Of a stretch of 64,000 bases of DNA, positions 46,094 to 58,627 are shown piece by piece (the stretch's first letter is position 1; each line of letters opens with the position of its first letter). Below the pieces are notes generated by a model. That model saw only the letters and a list, made by a program, of their open reading frames with translations, was not told where the DNA came from and ran no database searches. The position numbers and the translations under genes were made by a program. Source of the stretch: Viola odorata (Eukaryota; Streptophyta; Magnoliopsida; Malpighiales; Violaceae); NCBI GenBank assembly GCA_963691705.1, contig OY829539.1:63028327-63092326 (forward strand). The letters run 5' to 3'.

Positions 46094-49000
46094 TCAACTT
46101 AGTAGATCTATAGGGTGCGCCGATGCAGGGCTGTTCTCATTGCTACTTTTCTGGTCGGCATTAGGACTGCTGATGGCAGCCGTCGTGATTCCTACAAGTT
46201 GTTCAGATGAACTCCTCGGGATTGGTGAGACTTCACGATCGATATTCGGGGATTTGATAGTCAGACTGCGCCAACTTGACGAGAGGGAGTTTAATGATAA
46301 GTTACTCAAGCTTCTACCTAATGTCCTTGTTGGGTGACTGCCCGAAGCCCTTTTCCTGGCTCCTTTGTGCCACAGCCTTAGAGCCCTAGAAGTTTGCTCA
46401 TCGAAGATGGATTGCTTCAAGGTTGATCCCATCTGAAACATTTACGACAATACACACACACAAATATTTCAAATGTTTGATGTAATATTGCTTTCAGAGT
46501 GATCACTACCTTTAGTTACCAGAAACTGAATACACTAGTTTCCTTCTTGCCACTCAATGCTGACCAAAATGCCGAAAGAAAGAACAGATTCGGATAAGAA
46601 AATTTTACGGATCGATTATTATATTGACCGTACCTGAGTAACAAGGGCATAGAGTGGGAATATTATGTAGCTGCAGTAAAATTGAGCTCCTATCCTGTGA
46701 TATAAAAGAAATCATTTCATCTTTTTGGTCACTAGGGGCGCTCTAGTGGCGAGGTGTTCGGGAAACTTGGTAGAAGATCAAGAGTTCAAATTCGATGTAA
46801 ACCAGAAACAATGCTAGAGAATAGTATTACTTTCATGGAAACAAGAAATGTAACTTACCCTGCAACAGCTCTTAAGATCAGCATAGCACTACTTTCATGG
46901 AGAGTTCAAATTTGATGTAAACCAGAAACAATGCTAGAGAATAGTACTACTTTCATGGAAACAAGAAATGTAACTTACCCTGCAACAGCTCTTAAGATCA
47001 GCATAGCACTACTTTCATGGAAACACGACTCCACCCCGAATTCATACTGCAGGATACAGGACAAGAAACCATAAGATTTCAGTAGTGAATTTAAAATTAT
47101 CAGGAGGTGAAGGGAGGAGCTATTCGTACCCAATTCCAGAAGAAATATGTCAGCTCAAATGCATTCTGAACATGCAAAGACAGGCAAACAACTCCGTCAG
47201 AAAATCCCCAAGTCATACGGGAAAAAAGGCCGCACAGAAAATTATGTTCTCAAGGATACCTGGAAGAGGAAGAAATGTATAAGGTGAAGGATCAGCTCGG
47301 GCCAACCGAACCAAAAATATCTGTCGGATACTTGGACAAGTGGTATTCCTTGCACAACTGCATATCTTTCATGAATCTCGATTGCCATTTGTGCTATAAT
47401 AGCTTGAAGCTTTGTTCCAACTGCTAACATTACCTTTCAGCCGAACAATAGTCAGTTTTCCCCCTCGGGCCTCAAAAAGCAACAGAACCAGAACCTATTT
47501 TATGGAAATTTGCTTACTATTAGGGGAACTACGGAGACCCAGAGCATCGCCTGCCAAGCTACAAAGTATCAAAGTACGTAGCTAAGCATCCAAATCGAAT
47601 GTAGAATACGGGGATGACTAATATAATGAAGAACAAGGAAAATAACGATAAAGCAGAAAGAAAACAGGACTAACCATGGACATTAACAAGCAAAAATAGC
47701 ACCACGAAAGCCCAGAGTAGCGGACTGCCAGAAACATAGAAAGATTTAAATGTATTTGAAAGAGAACAACTCATTTAACAAAGCTAAATCTAGATGTATT
47801 TTCATTCCAACAAAGCCAATTGCATGAAGAAAAACCCAACTCCACGAAGCCTCAGCTGTAGAGTTTTGGAATAGAGGGAATATTCGATAACCATAAATTA
47901 TTGAAAACACAGATGTCAGTAGTTTACTTGATTCCCACAACAACCTTGAAATCGTCCTCTAATGATCTTTTGATGTACTTCCGAAAATCAAACCTACTTC
48001 CAGACCCTAAATGAACCTGTAAAATTTATCAATTAGTTAAGCTCCATAGCATTTGAAATGTGTTATGTTGTTGCACATTTTCAAACTTACACTGATGAAT
48101 CCATGCCTCATGGTCAAGTAGTCAGTCTTCCGAACAGATCTGAAGAATTGTCTACTGAAGCATACCTGTATTCGAGCATTATAACCGTTAAGCATCTAGA
48201 ATCAAGCTCACTTCAGGTTTCTGAACCAATTTCTTAACTCTAAATGCTTGGCTATGGTTTTCTAGATGATCAAAGAATCATAAGCAGAAAGGTGAATGAC
48301 ATCTTTCTTACAAGATAGTAGAGAGGTTTATTCCGCATCCACAAACCCGTGTGCTCTCTTATGAAAGATGCCTCATGAGTAAGCCTGATTTTTTTAGGAT
48401 CTAAGACACGAGCACTTATCCAATTCAGCAATTCAACAAACCAGGGAAAACAGCATTTTAAACTGCACTTTGGTCAGGAAAATAAACACTTAAATTACCA
48501 TTCAAGGCGTCATGTTCCCTTAAACACTCATGTTCCCATTCTTTCCACTGGCGAGTCTGCAGATGAGGTTGAGGACACAATTAAGAAAAGATTGTCATGG
48601 AATCATGGAAATAGACAAGCCTTATGTACAGCAGGAACAACTGAAAGTACGGAAGAGAACTAAGGTCTAGCAAGTAGCTTTTCAGCGATGATCATTCTTT
48701 TAGGATTAGGACAAATGGCAAGATGTGACGGATAAAACAGAATGATGAGAGGAACCATCCAACCTTCATTCTTCCAAGCATCATTGTTATGGCACTGTAT
48801 CCCACATGGAAAACTGCTAAAAAGAATATGAATATGTGAAGTTGATGCAGCCCATCTAACGATATAAGCGGCGCATATCCCTAAAAGAACAAGGATTAGT
48901 CATTGCATTATAAATGGTTCTTGACTAATATTAGTCTTCATAGATGATACAAAATAAAATCGAAAAGAGAAACTCAATACAGATAGCATTCTGAAATGCA

Positions 49001-50320
49001 GTTAAATTCAAATTCAGCCTTGGAAGAGGTCAAGAAACACGGAGAATACGACATTGCAAGAGGGAAAGACAAATGGGAAGGTACTAATACTTAAGATCTA
49101 TAATTCTCGAACAATGTCTAAAGAGAAACCAGAAAGAGTCGCGTTACAAACATTAAGCAGCATTTGGACGTCCCCCTTCACTTTGTTCTACATGTGTACT
49201 CCCATCAAATATTGTCAGTCGACCAGAAATAACCAAGCATAGTCTATATAGGTGGCTTTAATTTGAGCCAAAAGGATGGAAGGATATACACTTGCAATAC
49301 TAATATCAAACAGATACTACTTCCTAAACAAGAAATGCTTACCCCCTTGCACCCTTTGCTTGGCTCTTCTGCACCGGCCAAAGACCTGTGGAGATACGAG
49401 AGAAGCCTGCGGCGATGTTCCTTCTGACCAAGTTCACCTTTTCCGTAACTTTTCTTTGGGGGACACGGTAACATAGTATTTGCGTATCTTAAAGGGATAC
49501 AGATCTCAGCAATGTAGTTTTGACTGAATGACATTAGAAGAGATATAAATCCTAAAACCATCAACTCTGCAAGAAAGAAAAGAAAATCACGGAAAAGGGT
49601 AATGCTCATCACTTGGAATTCACTAACGTTCATCAAACAACGTCTGGAAGGAGAACAACGAAAGGGGATTTAGGGACACCTACCGGTTTTAACTTTCTGA
49701 AGAGCTTCAAATAAACCACTCTTGTTTCTTCTCCGAAACAACTGAGACAAAACCAGTAGAATGAGGTTGGCAGGAAATGATCAAAATATAGGAGAAATTA
49801 AAGAAAGGCTGGGTTTTTCCAGAGAACGGTCGAACAGAATTTTTTCCATAAAAATCTACAAAGATGCATTAAAGAAAATCTCTAAATATGTTGTGCAACA
49901 TCAATCCTTCAAAAATGGTGAAAAAAGATGGAAAAATCTCAAACTAAGGAATAAATAACCATTCACATCCCAAATTTGCCATGTTAAACCAAAAATCCAA
50001 AATTCATTCTCAATGGTTAAGAACTTATAATGCAGAAACCAAATTTAGAGGCAATCCAATGATTAATCTCTCTAAATTGCAGATGATATAAATAAATGGT
50101 TTGGCTACCAAACAAAAAAGAAGAAGGAAATGAAAGATTCATTTTCTTGAACATATAAAAAAAAGGAATTACAAAATTATTCACTTCTTACCTCTCCCGC
50201 CTTATGAAGAAGCTTCTCTAATATGATAGAGACTACAACTATTCCAGCACAAACAAAAGCCAATGCCCATGTCGGAGTCTCGTCTAGGCGCCTTGCACCA
50301 GGCGCTCTATCGCCCGCCAT
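46094..50320 (-). CDS. MLO: MLO-like seven-transmembrane protein, AtMLO5/8/10-like group
   Basis: Fifteen exons on the minus strand (50320-50192, 49741-49684, 49566-49343, 48880-48764, 48556-48499, 48400-48312, 48165-48091, 48016-47928, 47724-47675, 47558-47518, 47433-47260, 47165-47130, 47046-46979, 46694-46634, 46432-46094) total 1608 nt, encoding 535 aa with no stop. MLO signatures: [121 protein letters not shown], then a calmodulin-binding helix ([14 protein letters not shown]). MLOs are plasma-membrane, calmodulin-binding proteins now linked to calcium influx. The C-tail lacks the D/E-F-S/T-F motif. The end of exon 13 and its donor are tandemly duplicated (120 bp). The group is judged from memory. 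Confidence 0.93.
46733..46800. repeat. Possible tRNA-derived SINE head
   Basis: An A-box-like CTAGTGGCGAGGTG is followed about 30 bp later by a B-box-like GAGTTCAAATTCGAT, the pol III promoter layout of plant SINEs. No tail or target duplication was established, because a 120-bp tandem duplication begins inside it. Confidence 0.35.
46781..47020. repeat. 120-bp tandem duplication covering part of MLO exon 13 and its splice donor
   Basis: 46781-46900 and 46901-47020 are near-identical (two differences noticed). Each unit contains the last 40 or so exon-13 bases and the donor GGGTAAG (minus strand), so the transcript offers two copies of the exon end and donor. Confidence 0.95.
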
Positions 50321-50329
50321 TGCTGATGA

Positions 50330-51300
50330 ATCAAATCAACAACAATGGCAGTTTATTATCAGAAAGAATGAATCCAAATCAATTGAATAATATGTTTAAA
50401 AAATTCGATGCAAGCTTCTACAGTTGCATAAATCTGTAGAATGCATGGAATTTTTTTACGTGGGAGGGGGGCTCTTAGAAGTTTTTGGCCCCCCCGGCAA
50501 TTGCAGCTCAGTCGATGAAGGAGAATTCTAAGGATATTATTATATTCTTTCTGTGGAAAATAAATACCACAGCCTGTTTTAACTGAATTAATTTCAGAAG
50601 TTTGGTAATTAGCCTTCAACGGTATTCAACAGAAATATAATTAGCCTTTCAAAAATAAACAGAAATATAATTAGGGGCTGACTTTAATAGGGCTATTCTC
50701 AGGATTGCCCACACCTTCAACTTCCCAAATTAGACAACAAAACCTTGCGTGCCCCCACTTTCTTCTTTTGTTCATTACCATTCGACAATACTCGCACGAG
50801 AATAGTATAATTCGATAGAGAAGATACCCTATGGAAAAAAGAAAGAACCAAGATTTAGGTCTAATTAATCCGAATAATGACTACATTCTTGGTTCACTGG
50901 GGTTTAACTAGCCAAACCCAACCTATCAAATGATCCAATCCATCTATCCTTGCAACTGCATTCAAGAGTTGTTTACCCATCCCGGCAGGTGACCTGGGTT
51001 TGATCCTGGCAACGGCGTCATTATTTTTTCCTTTCTAAATTAGTAAATTTTACTGTGCCGGGAATGATGGTCTCTTCTTCTCCCTTTTCTTTCGTTCTAC
51101 CGTGTAATACCATGATCAATTGAATTCAATTCCTTTGAGGTTAGTGAAGTAGAATATTTGTTCAAAACCTGCACAAGTTGAGAGAAGGGTAACACAAATC
51201 CAAAGATCCTGCCTCTATGCCATCTATTGAAGAAAGAAAAAAAACAAATCACTACCCCTCTAATTAACTGGTTCTATATTTTCTATCCCTCATCTTGGTT
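50330..51300. other. Intergenic between MLO and S-acyltransferase genes
   Basis: No gene was recognised. A tRNA B-box-like GGGTTTGATCCTGG occurs near 50996 without a matching A box. A G-rich then C-rich pair (GGGAGGGGGGC / GCCCCCCCGG, about 50462-50496) could form a short stem. Confidence 0.4.
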
Positions 51301-51304
51301 GCTT

Positions 51305-54300
51305 TTATTGTGGTCTAGATGAAAATTGGTTTTGATGAGTATCGCTTGGAACAAACACCGGAAGTTGGGCACCTCTCTGCGATCTGCCCTGCTGATAATG
51401 ATTAGTTGCAGATCCTCTATCCGTTCCGGGGGGCAACGAGGCACCCATTCTCGTCCCCCCTCTGCTTAGGTTCTCATTCACAAGAGGGCCGCCAAAAAAT
51501 ATAGATTGGTCCGCGTACAGAAGCTCCGGAGCCTGAGAAGAACCAGCACCACTGGTAGAGGAGGAGACAAACCGTCCAGCTTCAGGATCCCAATAGACTG
51601 ATGTTCTCAGGTTCTCCATTCCACCCAAGTTTCGTCTGGCATGAACTGGGGCCACATTTTCAGGAGGAACATTATTCTCATTTGGTTCGCTTCTTCTTGC
51701 TGACCAGGGAGAGTGATGTGCTGACGATTGATACATGGGGTTGAGGTGGTCTCTGTTTGCTGCTTGCTGTGTCATCGGAGAAGTACCAAAGTTGGAGACA
51801 TTGGCACTGCTGAAGTTACTAAGACTCTGGTTGCATGCTTCGATGTCATCCCTGCTTGTCTGACTCTGACTGACATTGCTGGCAGGATATGAGTGGCTCA
51901 TGGGAGGGGATAAACCTGATGTTCCTGGTCTAGCATCTCTATTGCCTCGATCAGTGGCAATTGGACTGCTCTTACCGCTAACATTGCTACTAGATAAATG
52001 ATCAGTATCATATGGATGATGTCGAGAACCTATGGGCCGTAGCACAGAAGATGATGCTCTAGCCTTAGCAGCAACTTTAACTGCCTCATTGGAGTCCAGT
52101 TTTGCAAGTTTCCATGCACTGATTCGAACTTGACGCTGAGGTAACTTTTTGCTCTTATCAGCTAGCTGAGGAGCATCTGGATCAACAGTGGATGGTAGAC
52201 GCCCAGGCTCCAAATGTGGAATAAATTCATCCTGTTTCATTAAGACCAAAAAGTATCTGTATCGTTACAGGTCATGAAAATGGAAACCAACATACTAAAT
52301 GATGAAACAAAAGAGTAATGAGAAGTACGTCGTGGTCCGGAACAAGTTGTTCGTTAAATGAATTACAAGTTGCTAGATATCAGAGTAACTTGATTTCAAG
52401 AATAGATCATAGAGGTACCTGGTGATCCATGAAGATTCTCGGAGGGGTACACCAAGCACCTTTATATTGCAAACTCATTCCAATCGAGCTTCGTCCACTT
52501 ATGGCAGTAACAGCTGAACTGGTTGGAGAAGACGGCATACTTAAATGATCTTCTCCATCCACAGAGGGTCCAGGAGGTTCACTTAGGGTTCTCATTGCAA
52601 TAACATACTCATATGTTGTAATACCCTGGAAAAACAGAGTTAATGTCATTAATTGCATATAATGCTACAATAGTAAAGAAAAGGGACAGGAGTGTGGTGG
52701 GCATGGAATTTTGTGAGCACACCTTTCGAATCAGAATCATGTGGAAGAAGAATAGTTCTCCCAAAGGCACAGTGGCAAGAAGAGATACCGCCGTGCACAC
52801 TGCCTGCACTTTTTCTAGTCAGCCTCACAGAACAACATACATGAACGAGAAGAGAATCATATATAGACAGACAAGAAACAGCAGAGTAGAAAATCTACCA
52901 CTACAGTAGCAAATGGAGGACGAGAAAATCCAACACCAAGCTTCTCCACTATTTGATGTTCCATACCCTTTCTATCTACAAAGCATCGAACGAGGACTGC
53001 GACACCAGCTCCAAATTCGACAGTAAGCTGACAGTCAAATGCAAAGGCAGAAAACATGCGTAGATTGAGTTTGGAGAATTTAACTAGCAAATACAAATCA
53101 AATTGTTATTGAATGCAGTCAAAATAAAAGATCAAAGTTTACCCAAATTAGGCTAGCTGCCATAAGAGACACAAAAGTGATATAATTTCTCCTCCCAACA
53201 CAGTTGTTCAACCACTGCAAGAGTAAGAAGAGAGTTTCATCAAACTAAGTATTGTGATAAAAGTGGCAAGGCTTGCGAAAAATCTTTGCCTGTTCAGGAA
53301 ACATCATACAGATAATTTTCCAACTACAAAATGAATATCCAACTGTGCAACATCTGTACAATAGAAGAGCACACTTTTTTAAAAACATTTTAGTTTTTTT
53401 TCCTCCTCACTCTTCACCTATTAAGAGGAGGGACTCATTCTCTTTTGTTCCCACTTTCAGTTCTTTTTTTCACTTCCATTTTTCTTCCTCTTTTAGTCTT
53501 TTTTTATTATTATTCTTATTCATATTTTATTAGTATTTGGCCTCTTTCTATTTTCCTTAAATATAAAAATACTAAATTTAGAAGAAAAAAAATAATAGTG
53601 AAAATAGTAGTTATTATTCAATGGCTTGAAAAAATTATGTTTCATAAATAACAATAAATAATTCCCTCTTTTTTGGATACTATTGATAACAAAAAGAGTA
53701 ATAGCAATAAATAAATAATATAGAAGATGAAAAAAATAGTTCTAACTAACTATCTTACTTTTTCTATTTCTTCTCTATTTCTAATAATAAAAATAATAAT
53801 CCTCTCAATAACCTTCCTTTTTTACAAGTGCTTATCATACCCTAAGCGAAGCATGGATAGAATAGACTAGTCTCATTTTTTTATATTACTGTGACTAGAT
53901 GTAGTGAGACCGACTCTCATAAATTTTTATAGCTAGGTAATCATAGAACCCAAGATTGTAGAGAGACCAATAATGAACCAGTAAGACTTGTTCAAAGGAA
54001 TTTTTTTTTTTTGACTTACTCGACAATGATGATCAAATCCATCAACACATTTGCCGCAACTTCTGCAGTGTTTGCTAAACTTGCGTACCTGGGGGAAACA
54101 AGAATCAGCACCAGGTAATCGGTGTATACAAGCCATATCCTATATAAAAAGTGTGGAAAGTGTGGGAACTCAATCCTAACAACATCTTTACTTTCCTACC
54201 TTTTCATGATTCAACACTTCTATATGTGTGTCTCGTGCATGCTTTACGAAGTTTAAAGAAACTCTAGTAACTATAATTAAATCATGAGAAACCCAACTTT

Positions 54301-56360
54301 TGAGCTCTCCAGAATTGCACTTGTTATAGTTTATATCTCCCCCCTTTTCTCTCCCATTCCTCCATTCTTCTTCTTTTCTATCTCCTGTCATTTTTGCACT
54401 TGTGCATGCACATTGCCATTTTTTAAGATGAGCCCAGATTTCTACTTAACTCCAAAAGTATTATAGGCAACTCAAAAAGAACAATTATGGAAAAATCATG
54501 TACCTCTGCATTGCACAACGTGCAAAACAAAGCGTCCTCCTCGGATTGCTGCTGTAGAATATCTTCATCGCTGCGACAATCATGTCTCACAAAGACACCA
54601 CAGAAAAAACATCCGAGTCTTGAAGAACAACTTGAATCAGATTTTCTTCTGCTGTTTAGTCTTAGTTTGCAAGGTTCTTCAGTAGGTGTGTTTCCTGGTC
54701 AAACAGCACGAAGCTATTAAAAAAAATAAAAAAAAATAACATAAAAAGCAAAGGAATTCTCGTAAGTGATGTTGTTGGAAAACCTTGAGTCAGACTTCAG
54801 AAATTTACAGTGATCACTACCACTTATTTCTAGCCAACTACTCAGCATTAATATACTTTTTTTTTTCTAATGGTCCATTAGGAGCATGCAAGATGTATAC
54901 ATATATTTTACACGCTCTGTTTTGCAGAGCATTGTTTAATTTTAAAGACCGGTGAATTCCACTTCAGATGTCCAACAAGAGGTTCCCCAACTGGTTACTA
55001 CTCTTTTTGCCATAACTTAACTTCAAAGTAACCACAAAAAGGATTCCTGCAAAAAGCCTCTTGTCAGCACTCATGTGGCAAGAGAGGTGCATTACATGTG
55101 GACTAACCAGGAACATCTGCATCATCTTGTGATCTATGAGTTGCTGTCTCATCCACTTCAAGCAGAATTCCAGGATCAGCAGGATTGATAGCAGTGCATC
55201 GCACATAAAGAATGAATACAGAGAGTGCCTTCAGAATTAACCACAAAAGAAGGAAACACAATGATTGATAAAGGATGGAAAGAAGGAGCTATAAGTCAAT
55301 CATTGAAAAAGCAAGTGGAAAAGTATAATCATACACTTACCAAGACAGAATAAACACCGGTAGCTACATATTCATAGATGTCCTTCCCAAGAAATGGAGC
55401 AAAGAACGCATAGTATGCAACAGTTAGTAAGAAGAAAACTGTTATGGCCACAATCTGCCCACCAGGAAAAACCGTTCATGAGTAGATTGATTTGGAAAGA
55501 AACAAAAAAGCAGTAGACCGATCTATTTAATTCCAATTTCCATAAATTACATGCAACTAATTATGTTAGAACTTAGTTGGTCAAAATTCCACAGTCAAAA
55601 GTTGGGAAATATCAATCACTATACACATTTGAGATTCAAACAAGTAATTTGACTTTATCAGCATCATGTTTATAACAATAACATAAGTAGGACCATCCTA
55701 ACACATATTGGCCTTTCTTTTCACAGGTCAGAACAGATTGACCTACTGATGAGTGAAAGGGTGAACTGGAGGATAAGAGTTATGATTTAGATCTTACTAT
55801 GCAAATTCCCATAAAGCAGTTTCCAAAACTCCCATCATAACAGCCCGGTGGCCTCGATTATTTTGTCCCCACAACAACCACTTGAATGAGGAACCAAGAT
55901 TCTTATTTCTATACATCTATTCATTCACATCAAGAACCAAGTAATGGGCACAAACAAAACCAAACTGAACAAAATTTCTTTCTACAAACTAAAATGTTAG
56001 GGTCAAGATTATGGAAGTTAACACATTTTGTACCTAGATCACAAATATTCTTCACAGTATACTATAATCACAATATAAAAAAGGAACACACCACAAATTA
56101 TTGCGACACAAAAGCAAATCTAATCATCCATAACTAGTAAAAGGTGAAGTCAACCGTAAGATTCCACATTTTTATGTTTGCGTTTTTAAGATATCAGCCG
56201 ATAGAGCGTAAATATAAAGAAACCCCATAAACAACATCACGAGAAAAGTGAAGAAAAGATATAAAGACTCAGAATTTGACCACAATGTAAACAGAAAACG
56301 AAGAAGCAAACGCACCTGAAAAGTGTGAACAGGCAGTTGCCATCCGTGACGCCTTGCCAT
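51305..56360 (-). CDS. DHHC-type protein S-acyltransferase (PAT19-22-like)
   Basis: Ten exons on the minus strand (56360-56316, 55454-55341, 55228-55108, 54694-54504, 54088-54020, 53214-53143, 53027-52899, 52803-52723, 52625-52419, 52231-51305) total 1956 nt, encoding 651 aa. The N-terminus [15 protein letters not shown] and the following segment with [15 protein letters not shown], then [14 protein letters not shown], match the plant PAT19-22 subgroup. The catalytic cysteine-rich domain reads [29 protein letters not shown], with the DHHC motif split by an intron after its Arg. Two membrane spans flank each side, and a long Ser/Pro-rich cytosolic tail follows. The enzyme attaches palmitate to cysteines of membrane proteins through an acyl-enzyme intermediate. 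The exact Arabidopsis counterpart is not settled. Confidence 0.93.
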
Positions 56361-56369
56361 TGTGAAATA

Positions 56370-57940
56370 AATAAACAAAACGAATAAATATGAAAAACCA
56401 GTTAAAAACCTTGAATCAAAGCCAGTGTGCAAATCTAAATGAAAAGGCACAGAACCATATTCAAAAGTTAGTGCATCGTTGTGTTATAGACATTTTAGTA
56501 AAGAAAATCTGGTTCACTGAGGACCCAGATGTTAAAAATGCAATTTTGAGAGGACCCATAAACGTGATTTTTTTAATTTTAGGGTTTTCTGGAGTTTGAT
56601 GGATACTTGATCAAAGAGGACTGAGTTGGAGGAGAAGAACTGAACTGGAGGAGAATAAAAGGGGACTGGTGTAAGACTACGCCCCCAATTGAGTTGAGCG
56701 AGTGGGATAATAATACATTTTTTTCACCACAGTTTTTTCTTTTTTTCTTTTTTTGGGTTCAGTTGTTTCACTGTTTTTGCCGGCAGGTTTGCTACTTTCA
56801 ATCTTTGTTTTGCATTTCGGGTCATTCGAAAACCCTAATTTGCAAAACGGTTGTTAAATTTGTTCTCTAACGGAATTTATGTCTTATTTTGAAGGACTTC
56901 TTTTTTTCTGCTTGTCAATTGTCAATAACTTTTTTACCAAATTTATGTTTGACTATGCACTAGGGCTACTATTAAGATTTACTAGGTGACCTGGGTGCCA
57001 ACTTATTCTTTTAAGTAGAAAAGTCCATTATCAAAATTTCAATAAAAACTCGGTTGATTCATCGTTATGTTCGTTTGGATACGTGAATATCTCATTAAAA
57101 AAAATTATTATTATTATTAGTATTTTTTATTATATATTGTTGAAAATATAATTTTATTATCTTACTCTAAGGTAATGTTTATATTATTTGAAAATGAAAC
57201 TAAATATATTTTTATATATCATAAAAAAAATCAATCTCTAATTTTTTTATATATTTTTTTGTTCTCAAAAAATAATTTTTAATATAAATTCTATTGTTAA
57301 TGTTCCGGATAAAAAATTTAACGGTATGGATTAAGATTTGATAAATATCGATATGTTAGGGGTTAAAAATTAAAAACTCAAACATTACGAACGAAAGTAT
57401 AAAATTGCTGATACTTTATAGATCTCAAATATTATTTTTTTTATCATGATTCCAAATCGTTAATTATAAGGAGACAATGATGAATTTTCTTATGTAGAAC
57501 ATCAAAAGTTCATGTTCCATTGGAATATAAACAATTGAATTTTAAACCAGAAATCTTAGAGCATGTTGAATAAAATAGTGAGCATCAATAGTTTAATGGC
57601 CGAGGGCCCACAGCAACTCCAAGAATAAGAAACAATACATAGGACCACTTATTTGATGAAGCTTTAAATGATTAACCATCGGTCCCTCGTTTATTTTTAT
57701 TTTTTTTAATTAAATCCACTATCTATTTAGAGATCAAATTACAATCTAACCCAACGGGACAAAATCCGTCCCTGACCCAACTCCAAGAGAGAAGAAAACG
57801 AGAGAACAGTAAACCTTTTTTGCTCACCTGAGTTGGTGGAAGTTAGTATTGATGCTCCATTAGCTTTCCTGAAGAACAGAAAGTTTCTAACTTCCTGAGA
57901 CTTAAGACAATTCCTTGGAAATTTCAACCAAATCGAACTT
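56370..57940. other. AT-rich intergenic, promoter side of the S-acyltransferase gene
   Basis: No supported gene. The first few hundred bases upstream of 56360 should hold the minus-strand promoter and leader of the S-acyltransferase gene. The rest is AT-rich with no clear repeat. Confidence 0.5.
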
Positions 57941-57979
57941 CTTGATTTGCATTTTCATTCTTCATGCTTTACATTTGTC

Positions 57980-58364
57980 TCTGCAGAATTGAAGGACATT
58001 CCAACTCCTGCTTTGCCTGATGTCAAGCATGTCAAGCTAAGATTTCCTTCCAAAGCTCAAGTTCGTAACGAAGGTAAGGGCTTAGAAAAAAGGGATTGTC
58101 GGGCTTTTATGGATGGATTGGGCCGGAGTGTATATCATTGTTTCACGGCTTTCTGACAATGTTATGTTTGAAGTTTTCTGGGAGGAGTTAACGGGTATGG
58201 TTAAGAGCCAGCATTGCTGTACAACTGATGTTACCAGATATCCCTTGCAGAACTTTCAAATCAAGGAATCTGGAGATGCCAAGACTTTTACTTGTGATGA
58301 TTTGAAAGTATCAGAGCCTATTGCATCAGGAGAGAAGGTTGTTAGTTCTATGTTGGACTGGTGA
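57980..58364 (+). pseudogene. Gene fragment resembling the C-terminal part of F-box/FBD-LRR proteins
   Basis: After an acceptor-like CTCTGCAG, the frame reads ELKDIPTPALPDVKHVKLRF, the style of the last LRRs in plant F-box/FBD-LRR proteins. A frame change near 58130 leads to FEVFWEELTG, QHCCTTDVTRYPLQNFQIKES, a pattern I associate with the segment ending in 'yLk-fqie' in that family. No F-box or complete FBD is present. The assignment is from memory and weak. It lies just downstream of the MLO stop and on the opposite strand. Confidence 0.3.
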
Positions 58365-58627
58365 TTAATTTATTTTGCCTCATCTATATTTTTCAATTCC
58401 ATATAGAGAGTTTTGTTGTGTAGTTCTTTTCTTTCTTGTCCACATATATAAAAGTCCGCATAAAAATTATTTCTCCTATAATTCTGATGGTTTTCTTGTC
58501 TCTTGCTAATTGCCATAGTTCAAAGAAAGTTGTTTTGATAGTAAGCTATAGTGAAATTAGTGATGGATATAGGTGAATTGGACTCAACGACTATACAGAA
58601 ACACTGATTCGAGCCGGATCTCCTAAC

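Noticed and set aside
50985..51015. tRNA B-box-like GGGTTTGATCCTGG
   Set aside because: No A box and no foldable tRNA around it.
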